From an uncultured Collinsella sp. (lineage in GTDB: Bacteria; Actinomycetota; Coriobacteriia; Coriobacteriales; Coriobacteriaceae): 64,000 nucleotides of DNA. The notes under the pieces are model-generated. The model was not told the DNA's origin, searched no databases, and saw only the letters and a program-made list of their open reading frames with translations. Position 1 is the stretch's first letter; the number at the start of each line of letters is the position of its first letter. The translations under genes were made by a program, and so were the position numbers. Where the stretch lies: contig CAKTWK010000003.1 in the NCBI GenBank assembly GCA_934630735.1, positions 1-64,000 of the forward strand, in the 5' to 3' direction. This document shows, in pieces, positions 43,476 through 53,181 of the stretch.

Positions 43476-43571
43476 AGCCCGCCAGAGCGAGCAAGGTGAC
43501 GTGAAAGAGGAGGGAAGCGTACTTCGGTACGCGACCGACGATTGAACGTCAGATTGCCGCTCTGGCGGGCT
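43476..43571. repeat. 96-bp nested stem-loop element
   Basis: Outer 14-bp perfect stem AGCCCGCCAGAGCG (43476-43489) / 43558-43571, middle stem TGACGT (43497-43502) / ACGTCA (43546-43551), inner hairpin GCGTAC-TTCG-GTACGC (43517-43532). Three concentric stems suggest a structured RNA or a mobile palindromic element. Confidence 0.7.
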
Positions 43572-43585
43572 TGCAGCGTCGAGCC

Positions 43586-43613
43586 GTTACGCGGTTTGCT
43601 AAAACCGCGTAAC
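43586..43613 (-). terminator. 12-bp stem at the end of the dnaK operon
   Basis: GTTACGCGGTTT (43586-43597) pairs perfectly with AAACCGCGTAAC (43602-43613) around a 4-nt loop. It touches the hspR stop codon. No T tract, but the position fits transcription termination. Confidence 0.6.
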
Positions 43614-44029
43614 TACAAATCTCCGCCGGCGCCCAGTAGTTTGCGCATGACCTGTTCGGGGTTGACCGAGCCGTCGCGCGGGGCCAGGGCGGTGATCTTC
43701 TTCTGCATCTTATACTCGTGCAACTCGTCCTCGAGCTGGCGCACGCGGGCGCGGAGCTTCTCGTTCTCGCGGTCGCGCTCCTCGGCACGCTCCTTCATAT
43801 CGAGGATGCGCACCACGCCGGCAAGGTTGATGCCCTCGTCGGTCAGTTGGTTGATGAGTTCCAGACGCTCGATATCGGCACGCGAATACAGGCGCGTGTT
43901 ACCGCCCGAGCGCTGAGGATTCACCAGGCCCTTGGACTCGTAGACGCGCAGAGTCTGCGGGTGCATGCCGGTCAGCTCGGCCGCCACGCTGATCATGTAC
44001 AGCGGTTTGTTCCTATTGTCCTCGGCCAT
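43613..44029 (-). CDS. hspR: MerR-type heat-shock repressor HspR
   Basis: 138 residues, start MAEDNRNKPLYMISVAAEL. The MerR-like winged helix reads ISVAAELTGMHPQTLRVYESKGLVNPQRSGGNTRLYSRADIERL, a sequence very typical of HspR. A coiled coil (RAEERDRENEKLRARVRQLEDEL) follows. HspR represses dnaK and clpB operons in actinobacteria and uses DnaK as corepressor. As the last gene of dnaK-grpE-dnaJ-hspR it gives autoregulation. A shared dyad upstream of dnaK and clpB is the likely target. Confidence 0.93.
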   Translation of the reverse strand: MAEDNRNKPLYMISVAAELTGMHPQTLRVYESKGLVNPQRSGGNTRLYSRADIERLELINQLTDEGINLAGVVRILDMKERAEERDRENEKLRARVRQLEDELHEYKMQKKITALAPRDGSVNPEQVMRKLLGAGGDL

Positions 44030-44101
44030 GCTACCTGACCCCTTTCCGTCTCGTTATCGTCCATCATAAGCCCGCGGGCGTGGGCGTGCGCCGCGACCGC
44101 C

Positions 44102-45067
44102 CTAGTACGTCGCCTTGTAACGGTTGACCTTCTCGCGATAATCGCGCGTGTCGGCCTCGCGCAGCTTGGTCATGGCATCGCGCTCATCGTCGGACAGGCT
44201 CGTGGGGACCTGCACCTTGATCTCGACGAGCAGCGCGCCCGTACGACCACGGTGCTTAACGTCGGGCGCGCCCATCTCCTTAAAGCGGAACTTCTTGCCC
44301 GTCTGGGTGCCAGCGGGCACCTTCAGACGAACCGTCGCGCCGCCGGGCGTGGGCACATCCACCGTGCAGCCGAGCGCCGCCTCGTAGACCGAGACCGGCA
44401 CCTCCATGGTCACATCGGCACCCTTGCGCTTAAACAGCGGATGCTCCTCCACATGCGTGGTCACGACCAGGTCGCCGCGCTCGCCTCCGGCAACGCCGTA
44501 CTCGCCGCGGCGCTTGTAACGCAATTTGCCGCCGTCGACCGCGCCCGCGGGCACCGAGACCGTAATGGTCTGCTGCTCGCCCGTCGAGGGAATGCGATAG
44601 GTGACCTTGTGCGTCACGCCGCGAAACGCGTCCTCGGCCGTTACGTCGACAGTCAGCGACAGGTCGCCGCCCTTGCGCGCGCGGTTGCGGCCCGCGCCCG
44701 CACCGGCAGCGCCCGCGGCCCCGGCAAAGCCCGAGCCCCAATCGCTGCCCCAGGCGCCGTTGCCGCTAAAGATGCTGTCGAAGATGTCGCCCCAGCCGCT
44801 GGCGCCCGCGCCGGCACCGTAGCCGCCGCCATACGCGCCGCCTGCGCCCGGCATGCCGCCAAACATGAGCATCTGGTCGTACTCTTTGCGCTTCTTCTCG
44901 TCCGAAAGCGTCTCGTAGGCCTCGCTAATCTCCTTGAACTTGGCCTCGTCGCCGCCGGCATCGGGGTGATATTTTTGCGCGAGCTTGCGAAACGCGCTCT
45001 TGATCTCTTTGTCGGAGGCGCTCTTGGATACGCCCAGGATGTCATAGAAGGTTTTGCCTGCAGCCAT
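44102..45067 (-). CDS. dnaJ: DnaJ-family co-chaperone lacking the zinc finger (class B)
   Basis: 321 residues, start [22 protein letters not shown] domain at ~5-70 with HPD (KYHPDAG), then a Gly/Ala/Trp-rich linker (~75-125), and C-terminal substrate domains ([21 protein letters not shown]...[15 protein letters not shown]). The CxxCxGxG zinc repeats of classical DnaJ are absent, so it is a class B (CbpA/DnaJ2-like) protein. It stimulates the DnaK ATPase. A GC-rich hairpin between grpE and dnaJ may lower its expression relative to DnaK and GrpE. Confidence 0.95.
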   Translation of the reverse strand: MAAGKTFYDILGVSKSASDKEIKSAFRKLAQKYHPDAGGDEAKFKEISEAYETLSDEKKRKEYDQMLMFGGMPGAGGAYGGGYGAGAGASGWGDIFDSIFSGNGAWGSDWGSGFAGAAGAAGAGAGRNRARKGGDLSLTVDVTAEDAFRGVTHKVTYRIPSTGEQQTITVSVPAGAVDGGKLRYKRRGEYGVAGGERGDLVVTTHVEEHPLFKRKGADVTMEVPVSVYEAALGCTVDVPTPGGATVRLKVPAGTQTGKKFRFKEMGAPDVKHRGRTGALLVEIKVQVPTSLSDDERDAMTKLREADTRDYREKVNRYKATY

Positions 45068-45139
45068 CGTAGCTCCTCTCCTGTTTCATCCGCCGCCCAG
45101 CGGGCGGCGGCTCATGCTTTCATATGGCACTAGGCCAGA

Positions 45140-45169
45140 AAGGGCCCCGGGTGTTGCCCCGGGGCCCTT
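45140..45169 (-). terminator. GC-rich hairpin between grpE and dnaJ
   Basis: AAGGGCCCCGGG (45140-45151) pairs with CCCGGGGCCCTT (ending 45169). On the minus strand it is followed by TTCTGG. It lies 6 nt after the grpE stop and 73 nt before dnaJ, so it is probably a partial terminator inside the operon. Confidence 0.65.
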
Positions 45170-45174
45170 CTCAA

Positions 45175-46017
45175 TTACTCCTCGGTGCTCTCAGCCGTAT
45201 CGGCCGCAGCATCCTCGGGCGCCGCTTCGGGCTCCGGTGCGGGGCGCTTCTCGCCACCGTAGGTCACCGTCACCATCGCGGAGCGCAGGATGCGGTCCGC
45301 CATGCGGTAGCCCTTCTGGTACACGTCGTTGACGGTCTCGTCGTACTGCGATGCGTCCTCGACACGCCCCACGGCCTGGTGCTCGAGCGGATCGAACGCC
45401 TCGCCCTTGGGGTCGATGGGCTCAACGCCCTCGTGCGCAAACACATCGAGCAGCTTGGCATGCACCGCGTCAACGCCATCGACGAACTGCTTAAAGTCGT
45501 CGGAAAGCTCCTGGCTACGGGCATGGTCGATTGCACGCTCGATATCGTCAACCACCGGCAACAGCGCGGTGACGAGCTTCTCGGTCGCGCGCTCGCGCTC
45601 GGCGATACGCTCGCTAGCGGTGCGGCGACGGAAGTTCTCCCAGTCGGCCTGCAGACGGGCGGTACGCTCGGTGGCGTCCTTTGCCTTGTCCTCGGCGGCC
45701 TTCTGGGCCTCTGCCGCAGCATCGAGCTCGCTGCGCACGTCGGCAAGCTCCTTTTGGGCCTGCTCGAACTTGAGCTTAAAGTCGTTGTCGGCGGCTTCCT
45801 CACCGGCGCGGATAGCGGCTTCCACCATCTCGTCCTCGGTCATCGTCGCCTCCTTGTTGGAATCCTCTACCTGGTTCTCGGCAGCCTCGGCGGCCTCGGC
45901 CTCGTTGGCCTCGGCAACGCCTGCGGCCTCTACGGGAATCTTCACGTCCTTCTCCTCAGAGTCAACGGGGGCGGCGCCAGCGGCGGCCGCCTCCGTGCGA
46001 GCTTTACGGGCGGACAT
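45175..46017 (-). CDS. grpE: Nucleotide exchange factor GrpE
   Basis: 280 residues, start MSARKARTEAAAAGAAP, 2 nt after the dnaK stop. A long acidic Ala/Glu N-terminal extension (~75 residues) precedes the coiled coil (KLKFEQAQKELADVRSEL...) and the family core RLQADWENFRRRTASERI, LLPVVDDIERAIDHA and the beta domain VEPIDPKGEAFDPLEHQAVGRVED...VYQKGYRMADRILRSAMVTV. GrpE releases ADP from DnaK. The acidic tails at both ends make it longer than the usual ~190-220 residues. Confidence 0.97.
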   Translation of the reverse strand: MSARKARTEAAAAGAAPVDSEEKDVKIPVEAAGVAEANEAEAAEAAENQVEDSNKEATMTEDEMVEAAIRAGEEAADNDFKLKFEQAQKELADVRSELDAAAEAQKAAEDKAKDATERTARLQADWENFRRRTASERIAERERATEKLVTALLPVVDDIERAIDHARSQELSDDFKQFVDGVDAVHAKLLDVFAHEGVEPIDPKGEAFDPLEHQAVGRVEDASQYDETVNDVYQKGYRMADRILRSAMVTVTYGGEKRPAPEPEAAPEDAAADTAESTEE

Positions 46018-46019
46018 GA

Positions 46020-47912
<1,893 letters not shown>

Positions 47913-48021
47913 TAGAAATTCCCTCTCTCTTTTGCGTTCGCGCCGCCTCGACGGTCTGTCGCGCGGCGCTTCGGCTTGTCTTTCAGGATGTAGTGTATCC
48001 CCTTATGGGCCGGAATATACA

Positions 48022-48048
48022 AAATCTAAGTCAATTCATATAAGATTT
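48022..48048 (-). promoter_or_regulatory. Candidate heat-shock operator upstream of dnaK
   Basis: On the minus strand AAATCTTATAT...GACTTAGATTT, 27 bp, matching the clpB site at 38803-38829 in both arms. TATATT follows as a possible -10. Confidence 0.72.
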
Positions 48049-48185
48049 CTTATCTCTGAGAGTTTAGGTTCTCAAATGCGCAGGTAGATGCACTGTTTGA
48101 GTTCTCGGCAGATCTATTGAGATCTATGTAGAGATGGCTGAGGTTTGGGCTTGGGAGCGCACATGGCGGCCCCGGGCTTCCCTGG

Positions 48186-48231
48186 GGAAAGTTCGACCCG
48201 TTTCTCGGCAAAATAACGGGATGCGCTTTCC
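48186..48231. repeat. Dispersed 46-bp palindrome, family 2, copy 3
   Basis: GGAAAGTTCGACCCG (48186-48200), a 16-nt spacer with GGC at positions 7-9, and CGGGATGCGCTTTCC (48217-48231). The same 15-16-15 layout as the copies at 14131 and 14193. Confidence 0.7.
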
Positions 48232-48366
48232 GCAAGCACGCTCAATCGCCCTATATTTCAAGTCACCTGTAGCTAACATTTGCGCAGCTCAACGGCCTCA
48301 CCTGCATGTTTTTTAGTAAGCCGTGGCATACTCGGCGAACGGTATGAAGATGCCGGTCAGAGGGTA

Positions 48367-48394
48367 TTGCAAACGGTCGCTCCCGTGGTATGTT
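48367..48394 (+). promoter_or_regulatory. Promoter of the ferredoxin gene
   Basis: -35 TTGCAA (48367-48372), 16-nt spacer, -10 TATGTT (48389-48394), about 60 nt upstream of the start codon. Confidence 0.5.
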
Positions 48395-48455
48395 TTTGCC
48401 CGAATCAAACCGACGCGCATCGCCTGTAGCGTCGGTCAACAGAGAGGAAACTACC

Positions 48456-48641
48456 ATGGCTCATCCCGTAATTGATGCCGACGAGTGCATCGCTTGTGGC
48501 GTTTGCGTCGACTCCTGCCCCGCTGGCGTTCTGGAGCTTCAGGACGTCGCTACCGTCGCTGACGAGGATTCCTGCGTCGCCTGTGGCGCTTGCCAGGACG
48601 CTTGCCCCGCCGGCGCGATCACCGAGATCGTCGAGGAGTAA
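48456..48641 (+). CDS. 2[4Fe-4S] ferredoxin
   Basis: 61 residues, start MAHPVIDADECIACGVC with AGAGAGGAAA upstream. Two cluster motifs: CIACGVCVDSCPAG and CVACGACQDACPAG, each CxxCxxCxxxCP, with internal symmetry typical of clostridial-type ferredoxins. It is a low-potential electron carrier, possibly a partner for enzymes such as the 29193-31967 oxidoreductase or a hydrogenase (inference). Single gene with its own promoter and a strong terminator. Confidence 0.96.
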   Translation: MAHPVIDADECIACGVCVDSCPAGVLELQDVATVADEDSCVACGACQDACPAGAITEIVEE

Positions 48642-48683
48642 CAGCTCCCCCACCTGCACACTCAAAAGTACACCGTGCACAAA

Positions 48684-48719
48684 AAGGAGGCCTCCGCATC
48701 GCCGCGGAGGCCTCCTTTT
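48684..48719 (+). terminator. Intrinsic terminator of the ferredoxin gene
   Basis: AAGGAGGCCTCCGC (48684-48697), 6-nt loop, GCGGAGGCCTCCTT (48704-48717), followed by TTG; perfect 14-bp stem. Confidence 0.92.
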
Positions 48720-48760
48720 GTTTGTATAGGCAGCTAATTGGGGACAGGGCTACCTTGCCA

Positions 48761-48825
48761 GTTGCGGTGGAATAGTTCCCGATTCATTGCTTAGGTGCCG
48801 ATTTTAGGAACTATTTCACCGCAAC
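48761..48825. repeat. Long palindrome, family 5, copy 2
   Basis: GTTGCGGTGGAATAGTTCC (48761-48779) pairs with 48807-48825 with one mismatch and a 27-nt loop. The first 15 bases match the arm at 35676. It lies 20 nt after the niaR stop, between converging genes, so it may terminate both. Confidence 0.78.
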
Positions 48826-48844
48826 TTATAAAGACAGTATCGGG

Positions 48845-49390
48845 CTAGGACAAATCATCCTCGTAGGGCATCAGGTCTGCCAGATAGCCTTTCTCCTTGA
48901 GTATGGCCTCGATCTCGTCGAGGGTTTGCTCGTCATCTGCCGCAATGCGATGGAAGTGATAGCCACTCGTCACCGTTAATAGCGGAAAGCTCTTGCCACT
49001 CTCGATATCGTGTAGGTAGCGCTCGACGTCGCGACGATTGCGGATGTCCAGGTCGGCTGTGATCTTACCGTACACGCGGTGGTTGACGATCACGTTGAGC
49101 ACGGCGCCGCCCGCGTCGACGATGCTCGTGAGCTCATCGCCCGCCTGCTCCACGCCGTGGCGTACCTTGACCAGACGCGTGGGCACAGCCGGGCTGCTCG
49201 CTGCCTCCTGTAGCACATAGCCGCGATTGGTGGCGACAATATCGTGCCCGTCGGCGCGCAGCAGGGCGATGTCCTGCACCACAACCTGACGGCTCACGCC
49301 CACCTCGCGGGCAAGCGCACTGCCCGAGACAGGATCTTTGACTTCCTCGAGCACGGCCATGATGGAACGGCGACGCTCGCGGGCGTCCAT
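48845..49390 (-). CDS. niaR: NiaR-type transcriptional repressor of NAD synthesis
   Basis: 181 residues, start MDARERRRSIMAVLEEV, overlapping the nadC stop by one base (TAATG). N-terminal HTH_11 winged helix (GSALAREVGVSRQVVVQDIALLRADGHDI), then a 3H domain with conserved His residues in VRHGVEQ, VNHRVYG and GYHFHR, which bind metal in this family. NiaR senses nicotinic acid and represses nad genes. It ends the nadABC operon, and a perfect dyad in the nadA promoter is its likely binding site. Confidence 0.92.
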   Translation of the reverse strand: MDARERRRSIMAVLEEVKDPVSGSALAREVGVSRQVVVQDIALLRADGHDIVATNRGYVLQEAASSPAVPTRLVKVRHGVEQAGDELTSIVDAGGAVLNVIVNHRVYGKITADLDIRNRRDVERYLHDIESGKSFPLLTVTSGYHFHRIAADDEQTLDEIEAILKEKGYLADLMPYEDDLS

Positions 49391-50250
49391 TATTTACCGT
49401 CCAGTAGACGCAGGTGCTTAAGCGAGAGGTCGAGGATCGGCGCAGAGTGCGTCAGAGCGCCCGAACTAATATAGTCAACACCCAGGTCGGCCAGGGCGCG
49501 AATGTTGTCGGCGTCTACGTTGCCCGAGCACTCGGTCTTGGCACGACCGGCGATAAGCTCAATCGCAGTAGCCATGTCATCGTGGGTCATGTTGTCGAAC
49601 ATGATGATGTCGGCACCGGCCTCCACGGCCTCGCGTACCATGTCCAGGTTCTCGCACTCAATCTCGACCGTCGTGGTAAACGACGCATGGGCGCGCGCCA
49701 TCTCAATCGCGCGCGCCACGCCACCGGCGGCGTCGATGTGGTTGTCCTTGAGCATGACAGCCGTCGACAGGTTATAGCGGTGGTTGCTGCCACCGCCGAT
49801 CTCGACTGCGGCCTTCTCGAAGACACGCATGCCCGGCGTGGTCTTGCGCGTGTCGACAAGCACGGTCTTGGTACCCTCGAGCGCAGCCGCCATCCGATGC
49901 GTGTAAGTAGCGATGCCGCTCATGCGCTGCAGGTAGTTGAGCGCCACGCGCTCGCCCGAAAGCAGCACGCGCGCGTCGCCGCGCACCTGGCCCACGTGAT
50001 CGCCGGCGTGCACCTCGTCGCCATCCGAGACATCGAACAACACGGAGCTCTGCGGATCCAGCAGCTCAAAGGTGCGGGCGAATACGTCCAGGCCGGCGAT
50101 AATGCCATCGGCCTTGGCGATGAGCTCAACGGTAGCGGGGCGCGCCGTGGGGCACACGCTCGCCGTACTCACGTCCTCAAACGTGATGTCCTCGCGCAGA
50201 GCCTGCAAAATCAGATCATCGACGACGAGCTTCATGGTAATGGGATTCAT
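49390..50250 (-). CDS. nadC: Nicotinate-nucleotide pyrophosphorylase (carboxylating)
   Basis: 286 residues, start MNPITMKLVVDDLILQALRED (GGAG upstream, 3 nt after the nadB stop). QPRTase fold: LSGERVALNYLQRMSGIAT, VDTRKTTPGMR, EKAAVEIGGGSNHRYNLS, MLKDNHI, VEIECENLDMVREAVEAGADIIMFDNM and YISSGALTHSAP. It converts quinolinate and PRPP to nicotinate mononucleotide. The third gene of nadA-nadB-nadC-niaR. Confidence 0.97.
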   Translation of the reverse strand: MNPITMKLVVDDLILQALREDITFEDVSTASVCPTARPATVELIAKADGIIAGLDVFARTFELLDPQSSVLFDVSDGDEVHAGDHVGQVRGDARVLLSGERVALNYLQRMSGIATYTHRMAAALEGTKTVLVDTRKTTPGMRVFEKAAVEIGGGSNHRYNLSTAVMLKDNHIDAAGGVARAIEMARAHASFTTTVEIECENLDMVREAVEAGADIIMFDNMTHDDMATAIELIAGRAKTECSGNVDADNIRALADLGVDYISSGALTHSAPILDLSLKHLRLLDGK

Positions 50251-50253
50251 GGT

Positions 50254-51630
50254 CTACTCCTCCACGGCCTGCGTGCCGGCGGCACGGGCCAAATCATCGA
50301 TTGCAAGGGTATCGGCACTCAGGGCGCGGTGACGCCCGTCAAGCGCGGGCTCACCGGCCTGCTCCACGGCCAGCGACTCGCCGGTGCGCATGTACCACGC
50401 GGCACGGCGGCCCCAAACCAGAGACTCGAGCAGGCTGTTAGAAGCCAGGCGGTTCTTTCCGTGCACGCCATTGCAGGCCGTCTCGCCGGCGGCGTAGAGT
50501 TCGGGCATCGAAGTGCGGCCGTCCTTGTCGACCCATACGCCGCCCATAAAGTAGTGCTGCGTGGGTGTGACGGGAATGGGCTCGTCCAAGATGTCGCGGC
50601 CGTCCTCCAGGCAGCGTGCGCGGATATTGGCAAAGTGCCCGGTCACCACGTCGCGCTCGACGGGAGCAAAGCTCAGCCACTCGTGCTCGGTGCCGTCCTG
50701 CTTCATCTGCTCGCGAATAGCGGCGGCGACCACATCGCGCGGCTGAAGCTCATCGGTAAAGCGCTCGCCGGCGGCGTTGAGCAAAATCGCGCCCTCGCCG
50801 CGGCAGCTTTCGCTGATCAGGAAGGTGCGGCCCGGCTGCGGCGAGAACAGGCCCGTGGGGTGGATCTGCACGTAGTCCAAGTGCTCCATCGTGATGCCGT
50901 GCCCCTGCGCGATGTAGCAGGCGTCACCGGTGAGCTGCGGGTAGTTGGTCGAGTGGTCGTACACGCCACCAATGCCGCCCGTCGCCCACAGCGTGTGGCG
51001 GGCATGGATCTTAAACAGCTTACCGGCATGCACGTCCTCAGCGGCATTTGCCAGCTCGTCGGCGGGGCGAGCTGAATCGTCCTCATCCACGGCAACGGCG
51101 ACGACGCCGGTGCACACCGTGGCGCCATCGCGCTCGACGGTCAGGATGTCGGTCATGGCCACGTGTTCGAGAATCTGCACGTTGTCCAGTTTGCGGACAG
51201 CCTGGAGCAGTTTGGTCGTAATCTCCTTGCCCGTAATATCGGCGTGGAAGGCGATGCGTGGGCGGCTGTGCGCGCCCTCGCGGGTAAAGTCGAGGCTGCC
51301 GTCAGCCTTGCGCTCAAAGTCCACGCCCATGGCCAGCAGGTCGTTGATGACCGAACGGCTCGAGCGAATCATGATGTCAACACTCTCGCGGCGGTTCTCG
51401 TAATGGCCGGCGTGCATGGTGTCCTCAAAGAAGGCATCGTAGTCAGAACCCTCGGGCAGCACGCAGATGCCGCCCTGCGCGAGCATCGAATCGCACTCAT
51501 CGACGGCGCCCTTGGAGAGCATGATCACGCGCGTGCTCGTCGGCAGATTGAGAGCCGCATACAGGCCTGCCACGCCGCAACCGGCAATGACGACGTCACA
51601 TTCCATATCGGGGTATTGTTTGGTTTCCAC
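50254..51630 (-). CDS. nadB: L-aspartate oxidase
   Basis: 458 residues from a GTG start (METKQYPDMECDVV) with AGGGAGAGG 6 nt upstream; an internal ATG eight codons later is the alternative. FAD-binding VVIAGCGVAGLYAALNL, SKGAVDECDSMLAQGGICV (active-site region), HTLWATGGIGGVYDHSTNYPQLTGDAC, and GGVWVDKDGRTSMPELYAAGETACNGVHGKNRLASNSLLE. It makes iminoaspartate for NadA. It is shorter than the ~540-residue E. coli protein because the C-terminal domain is reduced. Confidence 0.96.
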   Translation of the reverse strand: METKQYPDMECDVVIAGCGVAGLYAALNLPTSTRVIMLSKGAVDECDSMLAQGGICVLPEGSDYDAFFEDTMHAGHYENRRESVDIMIRSSRSVINDLLAMGVDFERKADGSLDFTREGAHSRPRIAFHADITGKEITTKLLQAVRKLDNVQILEHVAMTDILTVERDGATVCTGVVAVAVDEDDSARPADELANAAEDVHAGKLFKIHARHTLWATGGIGGVYDHSTNYPQLTGDACYIAQGHGITMEHLDYVQIHPTGLFSPQPGRTFLISESCRGEGAILLNAAGERFTDELQPRDVVAAAIREQMKQDGTEHEWLSFAPVERDVVTGHFANIRARCLEDGRDILDEPIPVTPTQHYFMGGVWVDKDGRTSMPELYAAGETACNGVHGKNRLASNSLLESLVWGRRAAWYMRTGESLAVEQAGEPALDGRHRALSADTLAIDDLARAAGTQAVEE

Positions 51631-51648
51631 AGGAATCCTCTCCCTTGT

Positions 51649-51683
51649 AATGTGGCATAAGGGACCGTCCCTCATGCCGCATT
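51649..51683. repeat. 35-bp palindrome filling the nadA-nadB gap
   Basis: AATGTGGCATAAGGGAC, one central base, GTCCCTCATGCCGCATT; 17-bp arms with two mismatched pairs and no loop. It occupies nearly all of the 56-bp gap between nadA stop and nadB start. Confidence 0.7.
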
Positions 51684-51686
51684 GTT

Positions 51687-52712
51687 CTAGCGCGCTGCGT
51701 ACTCGAGCATGCGGTCGAGCGTGAGCTTGGCCTGATCGGCAGCCTCGTCCGACACGCCAATCTGCACCTCGCCCTCGCCCGTCTCCAGGCAGTGCACGAG
51801 CTTTTCGAGCGTGATGAGATCCATGTTGACGCAGGTGGGCTGCACCGCAGGGAAGTAGAACTTCTTGCCGGTGCCCTGGCAGCGGCGCTCAAGCTCGTAG
51901 AGCACGCCGCGGACCGTCACGATGATGAACTCGCTCGCGTCCGACTCCTCGGCATACTTGATGATGCCGGCAGTGGAGCCGATGTAGTCGGCCTCGGCCA
52001 GGACGTCGGCCTTGCACTCGGGGTGCGCCAGCACGAGTGCGTCGGGGTGCGCCTCCTGCGCGTCGACGATCTGCTCGACGGTGATGATGTGATGACGCGG
52101 GCAGTAGCCGTTGTTGAGGATGACGTGCTTTTGGGGCACCTGCTCAGCCACAAAGCGGCCCAGGTTCTGGTCGGGAATGAACAAGATGTGCTGCTGCGGC
52201 AGCTCGGAGACGATCTTGACGGCGTTGGAGCTGGTGACGCACACGTCACTCCAGCTCTTGATCTCAACCGTCGAGTTGACGTAGCAGACGACAGCTAGGT
52301 CGTCGCCATACTCGGCGCGCGCCGCGTCGACCGTCTCGCGCTTGACCATGTGCGCCATGGGACAGTCCGCGCCCGGCTCGGGCAGCAGCACAGTCTTGGT
52401 GGGATTGAGCAGCTTGGCGCTCTCGCCCATAAACTCCACGCCGCACAGCACGATAGTCTGCTGCGGCAGGCTCTTGGCGAGCTTTGCCAGGTAGAAGCTG
52501 TCGCCGACGAAATCGGCAACGGCTTGGACCTCAGGCGCCACATAGTAGTGCGCCAGGATCACCGCGTCACGTTGGGTTTTTAGTTGCTGAATGGCCTCGA
52601 CGAGCTCTGCGGGCACCAGTGCCGCGCGCTCCGTTGCCGTCGTTGCCGATGCCAGGCCGGCCGCGATATCGCGTGCAAGCTCCGACGCATCCATGTTCGC
52701 GCTCTGTGCCAT
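51687..52712 (-). CDS. nadA: Quinolinate synthase
   Basis: 341 residues, start MAQSANMDASELARD (GAGAGGGG upstream). NadA motifs: AVILAHYYVAPEVQAVADFVGDS, CGVEFMGESAKLLNPTK, DCPMAHM, CYVNSTVEIKSWSDVCVTSSNA, HPEC, STAGI, and PTCVNMDLITLEKL. Conserved Cys in CGVEF, ECKAD/YCPRH and PTCVNM support a 4Fe-4S cluster. It condenses iminoaspartate with dihydroxyacetone phosphate to quinolinate. First gene of the operon, with promoter and operator directly upstream. Confidence 0.97.
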   Translation of the reverse strand: MAQSANMDASELARDIAAGLASATTATERAALVPAELVEAIQQLKTQRDAVILAHYYVAPEVQAVADFVGDSFYLAKLAKSLPQQTIVLCGVEFMGESAKLLNPTKTVLLPEPGADCPMAHMVKRETVDAARAEYGDDLAVVCYVNSTVEIKSWSDVCVTSSNAVKIVSELPQQHILFIPDQNLGRFVAEQVPQKHVILNNGYCPRHHIITVEQIVDAQEAHPDALVLAHPECKADVLAEADYIGSTAGIIKYAEESDASEFIIVTVRGVLYELERRCQGTGKKFYFPAVQPTCVNMDLITLEKLVHCLETGEGEVQIGVSDEAADQAKLTLDRMLEYAAR

Positions 52713-52747
52713 CAAGGCCCCTCTCTTTTGGCGAATCTTGGGGCTTT

Positions 52748-52797
52748 AGTATGACACCTGGCTTTACAGCTGACAAGACAGCTGTAAAGCCAGGTGT
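52748..52797 (-). promoter_or_regulatory. nadA promoter embedded in a perfect 44-bp dyad (candidate NiaR operator)
   Basis: Minus-strand -35 TTGTCA (52771-52776), spacer of exactly 17 nt, -10 CATACT (52748-52753). The 19-bp perfect arms ACACCTGGCTTTACAGCTG (52754-52772) and 52779-52797 flank a 6-nt loop. One arm is the spacer itself. A protein bound here would block the promoter, and niaR is in the same operon. Confidence 0.72.
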
Positions 52798-52821
52798 AAA
52801 GTTGGAATAAAGATTCAATCT

Positions 52822-52880
52822 TGGGGCGGGTCCATTTTCGAACTGGCAAGCTGAGGATAGTCGAAAATGGACCCGCCCCA
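52822..52880. repeat. Palindrome with 20-bp perfect arms
   Basis: TGGGGCGGGTCCATTTTCGA (52822-52841) pairs perfectly with 52861-52880 across a 19-nt loop. Confidence 0.8.
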
Positions 52881-52916
52881 TGATTCGAGCGGCCCGTTTT
52901 GTCCTGAACCAAGGGG

Positions 52917-53129
52917 CGGTGGTCAAAAAAGGCCAAAAATGAGTACTGTCACCAAATTAGTAGCAGCGATTTTCCGGTCCAGAGCAGCAAAATCGCCTTG
53001 TTTGGAGCCCGATTGCAACTCTGAAGGACGAAAATCGATGCACTTTTGGCCGCTGGCACCGATTTTTGAGGCCATGTGGCTGTCACTAAACTGGTAACAG
53101 TACTCATATTTGGCCTTTTTTGACCACCG
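52917..53129. mobile_element. 213-bp MITE-like element with ~47-bp terminal inverted repeats
   Basis: Both ends read CGGTGGTCAAAAAAGGCC inward, continuing with GAGTACTGT and TTAGT and only a few mismatches over about 47 bp. The 110-bp interior has no coding frame. No target-site duplication is obvious. It resembles a non-autonomous palindromic element; no matching transposase is in the window. Confidence 0.65.
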
Positions 53130-53149
53130 GGTTTCCGGCAGACCCCAAA

Positions 53150-53181
53150 AGCGGGTCCGGATCGCTCGATCCGGACCCGCT
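53150..53181 (-). terminator. Intrinsic terminator of the surface protein gene
   Basis: AGCGGGTCCGGATCG (53150-53164) and its complement (53167-53181), followed on the minus strand by TTTTGG. Confidence 0.85.

Larger units (their letters stand above)
43238..43612. other. 375-bp intergenic region: hydratase promoter plus two structured elements
   Basis: Contains the hydratase promoter/operator (43325-43355), a degenerate family 1 palindrome (43384-43439), a nested hairpin element (43476-43571) and the hspR-proximal stem (43586-43613). No gene seen. Confidence 0.7.
47913..48455. other. 543-bp divergent region between dnaK and ferredoxin
   Basis: Contains the candidate heat-shock operator (48022-48048), one family 2 palindrome (48186-48231) and the ferredoxin promoter (48367-48394). 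The 48050-48180 and 48240-48360 segments show no recognised gene or repeat. Confidence 0.65.
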
